Notes under the pieces: generated by a model
The model's database searches: none
What the model was told of the DNA's origin: nothing
What the model saw: only the letters and a program-made list of their open reading frames with translations
Source: Candidatus Eiseniibacteriota bacterium
GTDB taxonomy: Bacteria; Eisenbacteria; RBG-16-71-46; CAIMUX01
DNA length: 64,000 bases
Direction: 5' to 3'
NCBI GenBank assembly: GCA_016712505.1
Contig: JADJQY010000002.1
Coordinates: 868,001 to 932,000 of the forward strand
Part shown: in pieces, positions 1 to 7,664 of the stretch
Layout of the letters: the number at the start of each line of letters is the position of its first letter
How positions within the stretch are numbered: position 1 is the first letter of the stretch
Made by a program: the position numbers and the translations under genes

Positions 1-518
1 GGAGACGGACCGGCCGTGGCCTGTCCGGGCGCCGGTTGGAGGAGATCGAGCGTGCCTTCGATCGGAAGCGGTGGCTCCGGGGTCGGCTCTCCCCCGCTGG
101 GGTCACCGGGCAGGGAGTACCGCTTGGTCTGGCGCTCCGGATCGACCGTGACCTCGATCGACGCCGCGCGGCGAAGGCGATCCCAGTCGGCCCCCTCGAA
201 GGTGCGGCCGAGACAATCGGCGGTGGCGGTGAATGCAACCTGGCGCACCTGGGTGCGCTGTCCTCGGGTGCGGTAGAGATCGAGATTGAAGCGAACCCAG
301 ATCAGGTGGATGACCACGATCGCGACCAGGGCGACGAGCAGCAGACCGAAGGTGTAGAGCGCGGTGCGGTCGATGGGGCGCGCGAAGACCGTCCACCAGA
401 ACCAGCCGAAAAGGATCCAGCCGGCGATCGAGAGGATCGCGTGGAATGCACGCTGCACGGGATTCCGCGTCCGGCTCACCACCTCGGGGAGCGGGCGATT
501 TGAGTCTGGTCGGCCCAT
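1..518 (-). CDS. PgaD-like membrane protein, C-terminus cut by window edge
   Basis: The open frame starts at ATG 518 and runs off the left edge, so 172 codons are visible. A short basic N-terminus (MGRPDSNRPLPEVVSRTRNP) is followed by two hydrophobic helices at about residues 27-47 and 55-75, then a soluble tail containing WDRLRRAASIEVTVDPERQT. This order (two N-terminal helices, a basic stretch RFNLDLYRTRGQR, a short cytoplasmic domain) is that of PgaD, the small partner of the poly-N-acetylglucosamine synthase PgaC that helps sense cyclic-di-GMP. The tail beyond residue 135 is proline-rich and longer than in E. coli PgaD. It lies 24 bp downstream of a PilZ gene, which fits a cyclic-di-GMP polysaccharide locus. 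The match is by eye and the glycosyltransferase would lie outside the window. Confidence 0.5.
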   Translation of the reverse strand, partial: MGRPDSNRPLPEVVSRTRNPVQRAFHAILSIAGWILFGWFWWTVFARPIDRTALYTFGLLLVALVAIVVIHLIWVRFNLDLYRTRGQRTQVRQVAFTATADCLGRTFEGADWDRLRRAASIEVTVDPERQTKRYSLPGDPSGGEPTPEPPLPIEGTLDLLQPAPGQATAGPS

Positions 519-542
519 CCGTGGGCGCTGCGCTCCCCGCGG

Positions 543-962
543 CTACGACGCCGAGTTGGAGGCGGCGGCCTCGTCCCAGGGTCCGTTGACCGCCTCGTAC
601 CACTCTACGTAGTCGCGGATGTGGGTCCGTGAGTCGGCCGTGATCTCGACGAAGGCAGCCGCGAGATGCGACTCGTCCTCGTTCGCGCGCGGCTTCTCGC
701 AACGCACGACCAGCGCCACGGCCTCGATCTCACGTTCGGGCCGATCGCCGAAGGGAGGGAAGACGAAGCGCACACCGAGCTTGGTCATCACCGGAAGCGG
801 GCGGGCGATCCGACAGTAGAAGCCCCCCTCACTGAAGTTCAGCACGGTGATGTGATTGGCATCCTCGGGACGCTTTCCCTCGAGAACCGCCTGGATCCGG
901 ATCGGAACGCGCCGCGAAGTTCGCCGATCGGCGCCTTGCGGCTCCGCGCCTTCCTTCATCAT
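543..962 (-). CDS. PilZ domain protein (cyclic-di-GMP receptor)
   Basis: A 139-residue protein that is almost entirely one PilZ domain. The two cyclic-di-GMP-binding signatures are present: an RxxxR-type arginine cluster (RRTSRR, about residues 13-18) and the [D/N]xSxxG motif as NFSEGG (about 43-48). It has no signal peptide or membrane segment, so it should be cytosolic. A strong Shine-Dalgarno (AGGAGG) precedes two adjacent ATG codons at 962 and 959; the second has the better 7-nt spacing. The PgaD-like gene follows after 24 bp and RNase R ends 61 bp upstream. A role in reporting cyclic-di-GMP to an exopolysaccharide machine is inferred from the neighbour; the fold call is firm. Confidence 0.85.
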   Translation of the reverse strand: MMKEGAEPQGADRRTSRRVPIRIQAVLEGKRPEDANHITVLNFSEGGFYCRIARPLPVMTKLGVRFVFPPFGDRPEREIEAVALVVRCEKPRANEDESHLAAAFVEITADSRTHIRDYVEWYEAVNGPWDEAAASNSAS

Positions 963-1023
963 GACTCCTCCTGTTGAACGCTGCTCGCTTCCATGCTGTT
1001 TTCGGCTGAGAAGGAAGGGTCAA

Positions 1024-3180
1024 TTAGCGCTTCTTCTTCCCCTTTCGTCCACCCCGTTTCGCACCCGATTTCGGCCCGCCTGCGAATTTTGCCCCATGAG
1101 CCCGCTTCGAGCCGAAGGCCGTTCCGGGTCGCCCTCCGGTTCCGGCCCCGGCCGATTTCGCCCCCGCCTTCCGTCCGGCGTTGACCGCCGCGCGTCGGCT
1201 CTGCCGTTCCGCCGCCGTGGTCCGCGCCTGACCGCGACCAGTGCGGCGCCGACTGTCGGGCGGAACCAGGGCAAAATCGATCCGTCGGTTCCGGACGTCC
1301 GCGGCGACCACGATCACCCGCACCTTGTCCCCCGGGCGGAGCTCCCAGCCGGAGCGGGACTGCACCCAGGCCATCCGGTCCTCGAGGAAACGACTCCCGG
1401 GAGGCATCCCCTTCCGCACGACGAACCCCTCGACCGGCCAACGGAGCAGCTCGACGAACAGCCCGCGCGGGGTGAGCGCGGTGACGAACCCGGCGAACTC
1501 GGAGCCGACCTGACGCTCGAGGAAGCGGGCCGTCTTGAGGCGGGCCATCTCGCGATCGGCTTCTTCCGCGTTCACCTCGGTGGCACTGGAAAGACGACCG
1601 ACCTCCGTTGCCCGTTCCTCCAGCTCCTCCCGCCGCGCCGCCGCCCGGCCGTCGAGATGCTCCTTGAGTCGACGGTGGTTCCAGAGATCGGGATACCTTC
1701 GAATCGGCGAAGTGAAGTGGCAATACCCTTCGACCGCGAGCCCGAAGTGGCCCACGTCCTCGGGGTCGTACTTCGCCTTCTTCATCGAACGGAGAAAGAA
1801 GCGGTGGAGCACGCGGGTGAGCGGGCCCTCGGGCAGGGCGGCCAGCCACCGCCTCAGGTTGGGCAGAGTCTCGATCTCCTTGACCCGCGTCCCGGGGGCG
1901 AGGGTCAGGGCAGTGTCGATGAAGGCGTCGATCGCGGTCGCACTCGGTTCGTCGTGCACGCGATAGAGCAGCGGTAGCTCCTTCTCCCGCCCCAGTGCGC
2001 CGACCGCGAGGTTGGCCGCGATCATGAACTCTTCGATCAGGCGGTTGGTGTCGTGGCTTTCGTGGAGGAAGACCGCGTTCGGCACCCCGTCGGCGGCGAG
2101 GGTCATCTCCACCTCGGGCACGTCGAGATCGAAGGCGCCATCGCGGAAGCGCCGGGCGCGCAGGAGAAGCGCCAGTTCCCACATCTCCCGCAGGGTGCTG
2201 GTGATCTCGGGCGAGGCCTGCTCGTCGCCGTCCAGGATCGCCTGCGCCTGTGCGTAGTGAAGGCGCGCCGCGCTCCGGATCCACCCCCGGGCGAAACGCG
2301 CCCCGGTGCGCTCGCCGCGCGCGTTGAAGCGCATCACGGCCGAGAGGACCCGCTTGTCCTCCTCCGGACGGAGGGACGCCGCGGCCGAGGAGATCGCTTC
2401 CGGAAGCATCGGCACCACCGTGCCGGGGAAGTAGACACTGGTGCCGCGCTTCAGCGCCTCACGGTCGAGCGCGGCATCCTCCTCGACGTAGAAACTCACG
2501 TCGGCGATGTGGACCGAGAGCTCCCAGCCGCCGTCCGCAAGCCGGGTGAGCGCGACGGCATCGTCGAAGTCCTTGGCGTCGATCGGATCGATGGTGAGGA
2601 CGAACTGCCCGCGGAAATCCTCGCGCCGCGCATCTTCGGGATCGGCCCCCTCGCGCATGGCGGCCCGCGCGTCCGCCGCCTCGAGCGCCGCATCGGAGAA
2701 GCGAAGGTCGAGACCGTACTCGGTCGCGATCACGATCGGATCGAGTCGCGCGTCGTTCGCCTCGCCCAGGCTCTGCTCGAAGACCGCGATCAACGCGTCG
2801 TCGCGTCCGGCGACGTTGACCACACGGAAGAGGATCTTGTCCCCCGCGACCGGCGATACCGCGCCCAGCTTGAGCGCGATCCGTTCGGGCAGGAGGGGGC
2901 TGTCGGAGCGCACCCAGAAGTGCTTTCCGCTGCGCCGCACCTCGCCCGTGAACAGCGGACGGGTCCGCTCGAGGATCTCATCCACCACCGCTTCGGGGCG
3001 GAAGTCGGCACCCGAACTCGGGCGGAGAATGGCCCGCACCCGGTCACCGTGGATCGCTCCCCCGGTGGCGCCGCGCGCGATCATGAGGTCCTCCCCCCCG
3101 CTGTCGGGAGAGAGAAAGCAGTAGCCGCTCCGCGTGGCGCGGACCAGACCGATCACAACGTCACGAGCCGGTCGCTTCAC
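1024..3180 (-). CDS. rnr: Ribonuclease R (RNase II/R family 3'-5' exoribonuclease)
   Basis: Processive 3'-5' exoribonuclease that degrades structured RNA. The N-terminal OB-type RNA-binding segments precede the RNB catalytic domain; the acidic metal-binding cluster DPIDAKDFDD (about residues 198-207) and the HFTSPIRRYPDL motif are intact. An S1 domain follows, then a basic tail of about 80 residues rich in K, R, G and A, typical of RNase R rather than RNase II. The frame is open to ATG 3228, but GTG 3180 has a perfect AAGGAG five bases upstream, whereas the ATG has none and sits 13 bp below a terminator-like hairpin. I therefore place the start at 3180; the extra 16 residues would be untypical. 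Confidence 0.93.
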   Translation of the reverse strand: MKRPARDVVIGLVRATRSGYCFLSPDSGGEDLMIARGATGGAIHGDRVRAILRPSSGADFRPEAVVDEILERTRPLFTGEVRRSGKHFWVRSDSPLLPERIALKLGAVSPVAGDKILFRVVNVAGRDDALIAVFEQSLGEANDARLDPIVIATEYGLDLRFSDAALEAADARAAMREGADPEDARREDFRGQFVLTIDPIDAKDFDDAVALTRLADGGWELSVHIADVSFYVEEDAALDREALKRGTSVYFPGTVVPMLPEAISSAAASLRPEEDKRVLSAVMRFNARGERTGARFARGWIRSAARLHYAQAQAILDGDEQASPEITSTLREMWELALLLRARRFRDGAFDLDVPEVEMTLAADGVPNAVFLHESHDTNRLIEEFMIAANLAVGALGREKELPLLYRVHDEPSATAIDAFIDTALTLAPGTRVKEIETLPNLRRWLAALPEGPLTRVLHRFFLRSMKKAKYDPEDVGHFGLAVEGYCHFTSPIRRYPDLWNHRRLKEHLDGRAAARREELEERATEVGRLSSATEVNAEEADREMARLKTARFLERQVGSEFAGFVTALTPRGLFVELLRWPVEGFVVRKGMPPGSRFLEDRMAWVQSRSGWELRPGDKVRVIVVAADVRNRRIDFALVPPDSRRRTGRGQARTTAAERQSRRAAVNAGRKAGAKSAGAGTGGRPGTAFGSKRAHGAKFAGGPKSGAKRGGRKGKKKR

Positions 3181-3241
3181 CAACGCTCCTTCCGGAGATT
3201 CCCAGGCCCCCGTGGGGGCGGTCGCCATCCCGCCAACACCA

Positions 3242-3279
3242 AGAGCCCCGACGAGCGATCTCTCGCTCCGGGGCTCTCA
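3242..3279 (-). terminator. Hairpin between the small ribosomal protein gene and rnr
   Basis: A 9-bp outer stem (AGAGCCCCG / CGGGGCTCT) and a 6-bp inner stem (GAGCGA / TCGCTC) with a TCTC loop. It follows the 33-codon gene and precedes rnr. The minus-strand tract after it (CTTGGTGTTGG) is only moderately T-rich, so it may be a leaky terminator or an mRNA-stabilising structure. Confidence 0.55.
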
Positions 3280-3372
3280 GTTCCGAATTCCGGCTGTTTC
3301 GAAACCGGACCCTCCCCCGTCGGCACGCAAGGCGCGACGGGGGATCCGGAGTCGGCAGGACGAAACCGCGGG

Positions 3373-3474
3373 TTACTTCTGCCAGGTCCGCTTCTTGTGG
3401 CGGTTCTTCCGCAAGCGCTTCTTGCGCTTGTGCGTGGCAATCTTCTTGCGCTTGCGCTTCTTCCCACAACCCAT
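3373..3474 (-). CDS. AURKAIP1/COX24-type small ribosomal protein (mS38-like), 33 aa
   Basis: ATG 3474 to TAA 3373 encodes 33 residues, 21 of them K or R, beginning MGCGKKRKRKK and containing ATHKRKKRLRKNRHKKR. This is the hallmark of the bacterial AURKAIP1/COX24 domain family seen in Bacteroidota and relatives, where it is a small ribosomal-subunit protein related to mitochondrial mS38. A GGAG Shine-Dalgarno lies 12 nt upstream, and a consensus promoter lies about 50 nt before that (3532-3560). A hairpin follows at 3242-3279. The gene is shorter than most gene-callers accept and is easily missed. Family assignment by motif is strong; the ribosomal role is taken from the family. Confidence 0.85.
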   Translation of the reverse strand: MGCGKKRKRKKIATHKRKKRLRKNRHKKRTWQK

Positions 3475-3531
3475 GAGCGAAAAACTCTCCTTGATCAACG
3501 CGTCCGTTCGGACAGGAACAACATCCCGCGC

Positions 3532-3560
3532 ACTTTAGGGATCGGGACGGGTGGTGTCAA
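3532..3560 (-). promoter_or_regulatory. Sigma-70-type promoter for the 33-aa ribosomal protein gene
   Basis: On the minus strand, TTGACA (3555-3560), a 17-bp spacer and TAAAGT (3532-3537). The predicted start near 3525 gives a leader of about 50 nt. The same pair of hexamers recurs upstream of the cold-shock gene, which supports it. Confidence 0.7.
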
Positions 3561-3649
3561 CCGGAAGGGTCGGCACGACGAACGCGCCCGATTCCCGTAC
3601 CTGTCGCCGAATCGAAAAATTCCTCGTGAATTGCCTCGTTGCCCCCGAG

Positions 3650-3697
3650 TATTATGTTGCGCGATATGGGCAACATAGCATTTTCAGGCAACATAGC
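3650..3697 (+). promoter_or_regulatory. Operator-like repeats and -10 box over the toxin-antitoxin start
   Basis: An inverted repeat TATGTTGC (3653-3660) / GCAACATA (3670-3677) is followed by a further direct copy: GGCAACATAGC occurs at 3669-3679 and 3687-3697, 18 bp apart. A TATTAT box (3650-3655) overlaps the left arm; no good -35 is visible. The repeats span the start codon of the antitoxin-like gene, the usual place for autorepression by AbiEi-type winged-helix proteins. Confidence 0.5.
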
Positions 3698-4712
3698 GAT
3701 CTCCGCAGTCATCCGGGAGTTGAGCCGACGAATCCCACCCGGATGGAGGGTCGAACGCACGCCCGCGGAGGACAGTCGAGTTCGGCTAAAGCTGATCGCA
3801 GCCGATGGTCGATCGGCGCTCGTCGAGTTGAGCGTGCGCGCGACCCTGGAGCCTCGATCCGTCCCGGGCCTGGCGGGCGCACAGGAACGGCGGCGCGGCC
3901 AACCCACCCAGCTCGTGGTGGTGCCGTTCCTCAGCCGCGGCACCAGAACGCGTCTTCGAGAGGTCGGGGCGAACTACCTGGACCTGACCGGAAACGCGAG
4001 CATCGCGATCGAGCGCCCAGGCCTGTTCATCGAAACTTCGGGGGCGGATGAAGATCCCAATCGGACCCCGAGGGCGGCCAGATCGTTGCGCGGAGCGAAG
4101 GCCGGGCGCGTGGTCCGCTTGTTGGTCGACCTCCAGGAATCACCGGGGGTTCGCGAACTGGCCGCCTTGGCAGGTTTGGATGCGGGCTATGTGTCGCGCA
4201 TCCTCGCACTCCTCGATGGCGAAGGGCTCATCCAGCGCGGGAAGCGGGGGAAGATCGAGAGCGTGGACTGGCCACGACTCCTCCGGACCTGGGCGGACGA
4301 GTCGCCGATCGACGCCCGAGGAGTGCGTCACACCTACCTCGACCCCAGAGGGATCGAGGCGACCCTACGGAGGCTGGCCCAGCTCGACACCGAGTATCTC
4401 GTCACCTGCGAGGCCGCGGCGCGAGCCTACGCCCCGACAACCAGCCCGCCGCTGCTCACGATCTGGACGGCCGACGCGGAGCGTCTGGCGGAGGTGCTCG
4501 CGCTTCGGCCGGCCAAGGCAGGGATGAACGTCATCCTGGTCGAACCTCGGGATGAGCGCGTGCTCGCCGAGTTCCAGCTCAGGGACGGAGTCCGCTTTGC
4601 CCCGCCAAGCCAGGTCGCCGCAGACCTCCTTTCTAGCCCTGGTCGCGGACCGAACGAGGCCGACAGCCTCCTCTCGTGGATGGAGGCGCACCCCGGCGAT
4701 TGGCGCCGATGA
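3666..4712 (+). CDS. AbiEi-family winged-helix antitoxin/regulator (type IV toxin-antitoxin)
   Basis: About 348 residues. The N-terminal half carries the pattern LREVGANYLDLTGNASI (about 99-115), characteristic of AbiEi-type antitoxin families. A winged helix follows at about residues 145-190 (VRELAALAGLDAGYVSRILA as HTH), then a C-terminal alpha/beta region. The reading frame is open to TTG 3639 and has ATG at 3654 and 3666; no Shine-Dalgarno precedes any of them. I chose 3666 because a TATTAT box at 3650-3655 would make the transcript nearly leaderless there. Its stop codon overlaps the next start as ATGA, indicating co-translation with the nucleotidyltransferase partner. It is likely autoregulated through the repeats at its start. 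Plus orientation in a minus-strand neighbourhood suggests an inserted defence cassette. Confidence 0.72.
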   Translation: MGNIAFSGNIAISAVIRELSRRIPPGWRVERTPAEDSRVRLKLIAADGRSALVELSVRATLEPRSVPGLAGAQERRRGQPTQLVVVPFLSRGTRTRLREVGANYLDLTGNASIAIERPGLFIETSGADEDPNRTPRAARSLRGAKAGRVVRLLVDLQESPGVRELAALAGLDAGYVSRILALLDGEGLIQRGKRGKIESVDWPRLLRTWADESPIDARGVRHTYLDPRGIEATLRRLAQLDTEYLVTCEAAARAYAPTTSPPLLTIWTADAERLAEVLALRPAKAGMNVILVEPRDERVLAEFQLRDGVRFAPPSQVAADLLSSPGRGPNEADSLLSWMEAHPGDWRR

Positions 4713-5545
4713 GCCGGCCAGACGGGCTGTACATCCTCGCTCGTCGCGTGCTGCTGGACGCGGTGGAGGCACTCGGCGATCACTTGGCTTCGGTGGTCCT
4801 AGTCGGTGCGCAGGCGATCTATCTCCGCGTCGGAGAGTCAGACCTGGCAATCGCCCCGTTCACAACCGACGGCGACCTTGTCCTGGATCCGGCGAAACTT
4901 GCGGAGATCCCACCGCTGGAAACTGCCCTGACTCGCGCCGGTTTCTTCCCCGCATCGCGAGACTCAGTGGGAGTCTGGATCTCGCGGCAGCTGCGTCCAG
5001 GCGAGCGGGTCCTGGAGATTCCGGTGGATCTCCTCGTTCCGGCCAGCGTCAGCCCCGGAAAGGGTCGACGCGCGGCACGCCTGCCGGGACACGGCGCCAG
5101 AGTTGCGCGGAACGTGCGCGGGCTCGAAGGGGCTCTCTTCGACTCCGACCGAATGGAGCTGCGTTCGCTGGAGCCGGGCGATCCACGTCGGGTTGAACTG
5201 GCAGTGGCTGGTCCCGCGGCTTTGCTGATTGCGAAGCTCCACAAGCTCGCTGATCGAGAGGGCACGGATCGGGAACGCGACAAGGATGCGCTCGACATCT
5301 ACCGAATTCTCCGCGGGTGCGAATTCGATGACCTGGTGGCGCGATACAAGCGACTCGGAGGGATCGCAGATTCCAAGGAAGCCGCAGACACCGGACGGCA
5401 ATTGCTCGAGAGGCTCTTCGGCACTACACGCGCAGTCGGGTGCGCCTTGGCGGCACGGTCGCTTGGTCCGCTCTCCGATCCCGAGGAGGTACGACAGTCA
5501 GCAGCAATCCTGACGCAGACCCTGCTCGATGAATTGAGGGACTAG
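4709..5545 (+). CDS. AbiEii-like nucleotidyltransferase toxin
   Basis: 278 residues with a DNA polymerase beta-type nucleotidyltransferase core. The signature VLVGAQAIYLRVGES is followed by TTDGDLVL, giving the G(G/A)-helix and the paired acidic residues of the active site. A second conserved helical region near residue 170 (ALLIAKLHKLADR with ERDKDALDIYRIL) is typical of AbiEii/AbiGii-type proteins. These enzymes transfer nucleotides, in studied cases to tRNA, and act as toxins neutralised by the AbiEi partner. ATG 4709 overlaps the partner's TGA by the ATGA arrangement; an in-frame start at 4676 would add 11 residues inside the upstream gene. The stop codon TAG is part of the palindromic element that follows. 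The substrate is unknown here. Confidence 0.75.
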   Translation: MSRPDGLYILARRVLLDAVEALGDHLASVVLVGAQAIYLRVGESDLAIAPFTTDGDLVLDPAKLAEIPPLETALTRAGFFPASRDSVGVWISRQLRPGERVLEIPVDLLVPASVSPGKGRRAARLPGHGARVARNVRGLEGALFDSDRMELRSLEPGDPRRVELAVAGPAALLIAKLHKLADREGTDRERDKDALDIYRILRGCEFDDLVARYKRLGGIADSKEAADTGRQLLERLFGTTRAVGCALAARSLGPLSDPEEVRQSAAILTQTLLDELRD

Positions 5546-5722
5546 CAGGGTGCTGAAAAACCGCTCGTCGCGAGGTGAGCGAGACCGAAGCGAGGCGGGC
5601 GCGCGAGGAGCGAGCAGCGCAAGCGTAGTCACTGTACTACGTTGAGCAGCGCAGCGACGGCCCGCCCGCCGCAGCGAGAGGATCGTTCACCGCAGCAGAG
5701 CGGTTTTTCAGCAGCCTGCTAG
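5542..5722. repeat. 181-bp palindromic MITE/REP-like element between convergent genes
   Basis: Terminal inverted repeats of 25 bp match at 24 positions: 5542-5566 reads CTAGCAGGGTGCTGAAAAAC and on, and 5698-5722 is its complement. The interior is also imperfectly palindromic, centred on CGTAGT / ACTACG. The TAG of the toxin gene (5543-5545) and the TAG of sppA on the other strand both sit inside the terminal repeats. Each arm ends in GAGCGGTTTTT on one strand, so the element could act as a bidirectional terminator. No transposase is encoded. Confidence 0.8.
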
Positions 5723-6666
5723 GCGCCAGCGCCCGATGGTGCGGGCGATTCACTGCATCCTGAATTCGAGTCGGGGGTGGGCCGGTTCGAGATACCCCTT
5801 GAACTGCCCCCGAGGTCCTCGAGCGTCTCGAGCCACTCGGGGCGGGTGCGGTGCTTGGAGACGACCGGCGCGTCCGGCGGAAGCCCCGCCAGGAGGGCCG
5901 CCTGGCGCGCAGCGGCGTGAAAGTCTCCGAGCGAGTCGATCAGGCCTGCGGTCTGCGCCTCGCGCCCGGAAAGGATCCGTCCGTCGGCCACCTGATGGAG
6001 CGAGACGGGGTCGAGCTTCCGCCGTTCGACGATCATCTCGGTGAACTGGCCGTAGACGTCGTTGATCGTCGCCTCGAAGGTGGCGCGCTCCTCGGGCGTG
6101 AGAGCCCGCCAGTAGGCGCCGCCGTCCTTCCGCGCCCCGCTCTTCACCACCTCGAATCGGACCCCGACCTTGTCGAGCAACTTGCTCGCATCGACGAACG
6201 ACAGGATGACGCCGATCGAGCCGGTCAGGGTGCCGGGGTTGGCGAAGATCTGGTCCCCGGCGCAGGCGATGTAGTACCCGCCGGAGGCGGCGATGCTGCC
6301 CATCGAGACGATCACCGGGCGGCCGGTATCGGCCCGGAAGCGGAGCAGCGCCTCGTAGATCTCCTGCGAGGGGGCGACTCCCCCGCCGGGGCTGTCGATC
6401 CGCACCACCAGGGCCTTCACCTGCTCGTCGCGCTCGTGCCGCTTCAGCTCGCGCAGGAACGACTCGCTCTCCACGATCTCCCCCACCACATCGATCCGGC
6501 CGACGCGATCGCCGATCGCCGGGACGAGATCCTCGTCGTCACGGGTGAGGGTCATCACGATCAGGATGGTGAAGAAGAACATCCCACCGAAGAGGGCGAA
6601 GAGCAGAGCGCAGCCGACGAGCCACGGGGTGCGGCGGTCGCTCTGCTGGGTCGATCCGTTGCTCAC
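5719..6666 (-). CDS. sppA: Signal peptide peptidase SppA, 36-kDa type
   Basis: 315-residue membrane serine protease that clears cleaved signal peptides. One N-terminal transmembrane helix (about 15-38) precedes a single S49 domain. The nucleophile region SIAASGGYY places Ser128, and the general-base lysine is Lys180 in KSGARKD, so the Ser-Lys dyad is intact. The short form with one S49 domain matches the bacterial SppA36K family. The start is GTG 6666 with GGAG six bases upstream. It lies 27 bp below the microcompartment genes on the same strand and may be read through from them, although no functional link is known. The stop lies inside the palindromic element. Confidence 0.93.
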   Translation of the reverse strand: MSNGSTQQSDRRTPWLVGCALLFALFGGMFFFTILIVMTLTRDDEDLVPAIGDRVGRIDVVGEIVESESFLRELKRHERDEQVKALVVRIDSPGGGVAPSQEIYEALLRFRADTGRPVIVSMGSIAASGGYYIACAGDQIFANPGTLTGSIGVILSFVDASKLLDKVGVRFEVVKSGARKDGGAYWRALTPEERATFEATINDVYGQFTEMIVERRKLDPVSLHQVADGRILSGREAQTAGLIDSLGDFHAAARQAALLAGLPPDAPVVSKHRTRPEWLETLEDLGGSSRGISNRPTPDSNSGCSESPAPSGAGA

Positions 6667-6693
6667 GGGAGACTCCGGGGGGTTGAGGAACGA

Positions 6694-7005
6694 CTAGGCG
6701 CGCGGGAGGGAGCCGAGCGGCCGCGACGCGAGCGCCCGGGGATCGATGTTGCTGTGGTCGACGATGCCGAGGACGGCGGCGTCGACTGGGGTAAACGGTT
6801 GATCGAGCGCCTCGGCCGCTTCCCGACTCCGGACAAAGAAGACGCGCGAACCGGGGCCGGACTGCGTCGTGTCGACCGCGACCACCCGGATGCCGTTCGG
6901 AACTCCGTCCTGGTCGACCGGCTGGATCCAGACCAGTTTCCGGCCGCGTAGCGCGGGGACGCAACTGGACGCTACCACCGACCCGAGGACGATCGCCTCG
7001 TCCAT
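6694..7005 (-). CDS. Microcompartment vertex protein, EutN/CcmL family (BMC-P)
   Basis: 103 residues forming one OB-like EutN/CcmL domain: MDEAIVLGSVVASSCVPALR at the N-terminus and VDAAVLGIVDHSNID near residues 73-87 match the two most conserved strands. Such proteins form pentamers that cap the vertices of a protein shell. Its ATG overlaps the stop of the tandem-BMC gene by one base (TGATG). It is the first of two BMC-P genes in the locus; the other is at 9136-9465. The N-terminal strand has the usual start for this family, so no extension is needed. Confidence 0.92.
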   Translation of the reverse strand: MDEAIVLGSVVASSCVPALRGRKLVWIQPVDQDGVPNGIRVVAVDTTQSGPGSRVFFVRSREAAEALDQPFTPVDAAVLGIVDHSNIDPRALASRPLGSLPRA

Positions 7006-7664
7006 CAGAGAAGCTCCTGGCCCTGGAAGAAGCCCCAGGGGGCGCGCAGGAGGCGGGCGGCGACGTCGGGGTCAGGCCGGGCGAGCAGTGTCGCTCCGAT
7101 CCAGCCGCCGTGCTGCTCGGCCCGTTCCCGGGCGAGCTCGAGGGCAGCTTCGACCGCATCCTGCCGTCCTTCGAAGAGGCCGATTCCCTTCCCGGCCACG
7201 CCGCGCGCCAGGTGGAGATGAAGCAGGCGCGCACTCGTCCCCTTGAGTCCGCGGTCGGCGGCGGCCAGCGCGGCCGAGATCGACCGGGTCTCGAAGAGAC
7301 CGATGCTGTCGATCGCGCCACTCTCGCCCGGGCCGGTCGGACGCTGCGATCCGCGCGCCGCCACCACCCCGGCATCGAGTGCCCGGGCTGCGAGGAGCAC
7401 GCCGGGGTGCACCTCGGGCAGATAGATCCGGTCGTGCAGGTTGTAGGCGATCTCGAGACCCCGCTGGAAGGCGACCTCCACCTCCGCCACCGGGCCGCCG
7501 AGCACGATCAGGAAGCGACCGGGCGGGATCGGGGTCGCGGCCAGAATCTCGGTCCGCGCCGCCTTGGCCATCACGTCGAGGATTCCGATCCCCTCGTGGA
7601 TGGTCGTCAGCTCGAGTGCACAGAGCGCCTCGGGGGGTGCCGGTTCGGTCGCGGGAGCGCTCAT
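7005..7664 (-). CDS. Tandem BMC-domain shell protein (BMC-T, trimeric)
   Basis: 219 residues containing two BMC folds in tandem. The first spans about residues 13-95 (ALELTTIHEGIGILDVMAKA through AEVEVAFQRGLEIA); the second spans about 120-200 (SIGLFETRSISAALAAADRG through DAVEAALELARE). Fused pairs form pseudohexameric trimers, often with a gated pore. It overlaps the aldehyde dehydrogenase stop by ATGA and the following BMC-P gene by one base, so the three genes are translationally linked. It could resemble the PduT or EutL types, but no cysteine cluster suggesting an iron-sulfur site in the pore is obvious. Confidence 0.9.
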   Translation of the reverse strand: MSAPATEPAPPEALCALELTTIHEGIGILDVMAKAARTEILAATPIPPGRFLIVLGGPVAEVEVAFQRGLEIAYNLHDRIYLPEVHPGVLLAARALDAGVVAARGSQRPTGPGESGAIDSIGLFETRSISAALAAADRGLKGTSARLLHLHLARGVAGKGIGLFEGRQDAVEAALELARERAEQHGGWIGATLLARPDPDVAARLLRAPWGFFQGQELL

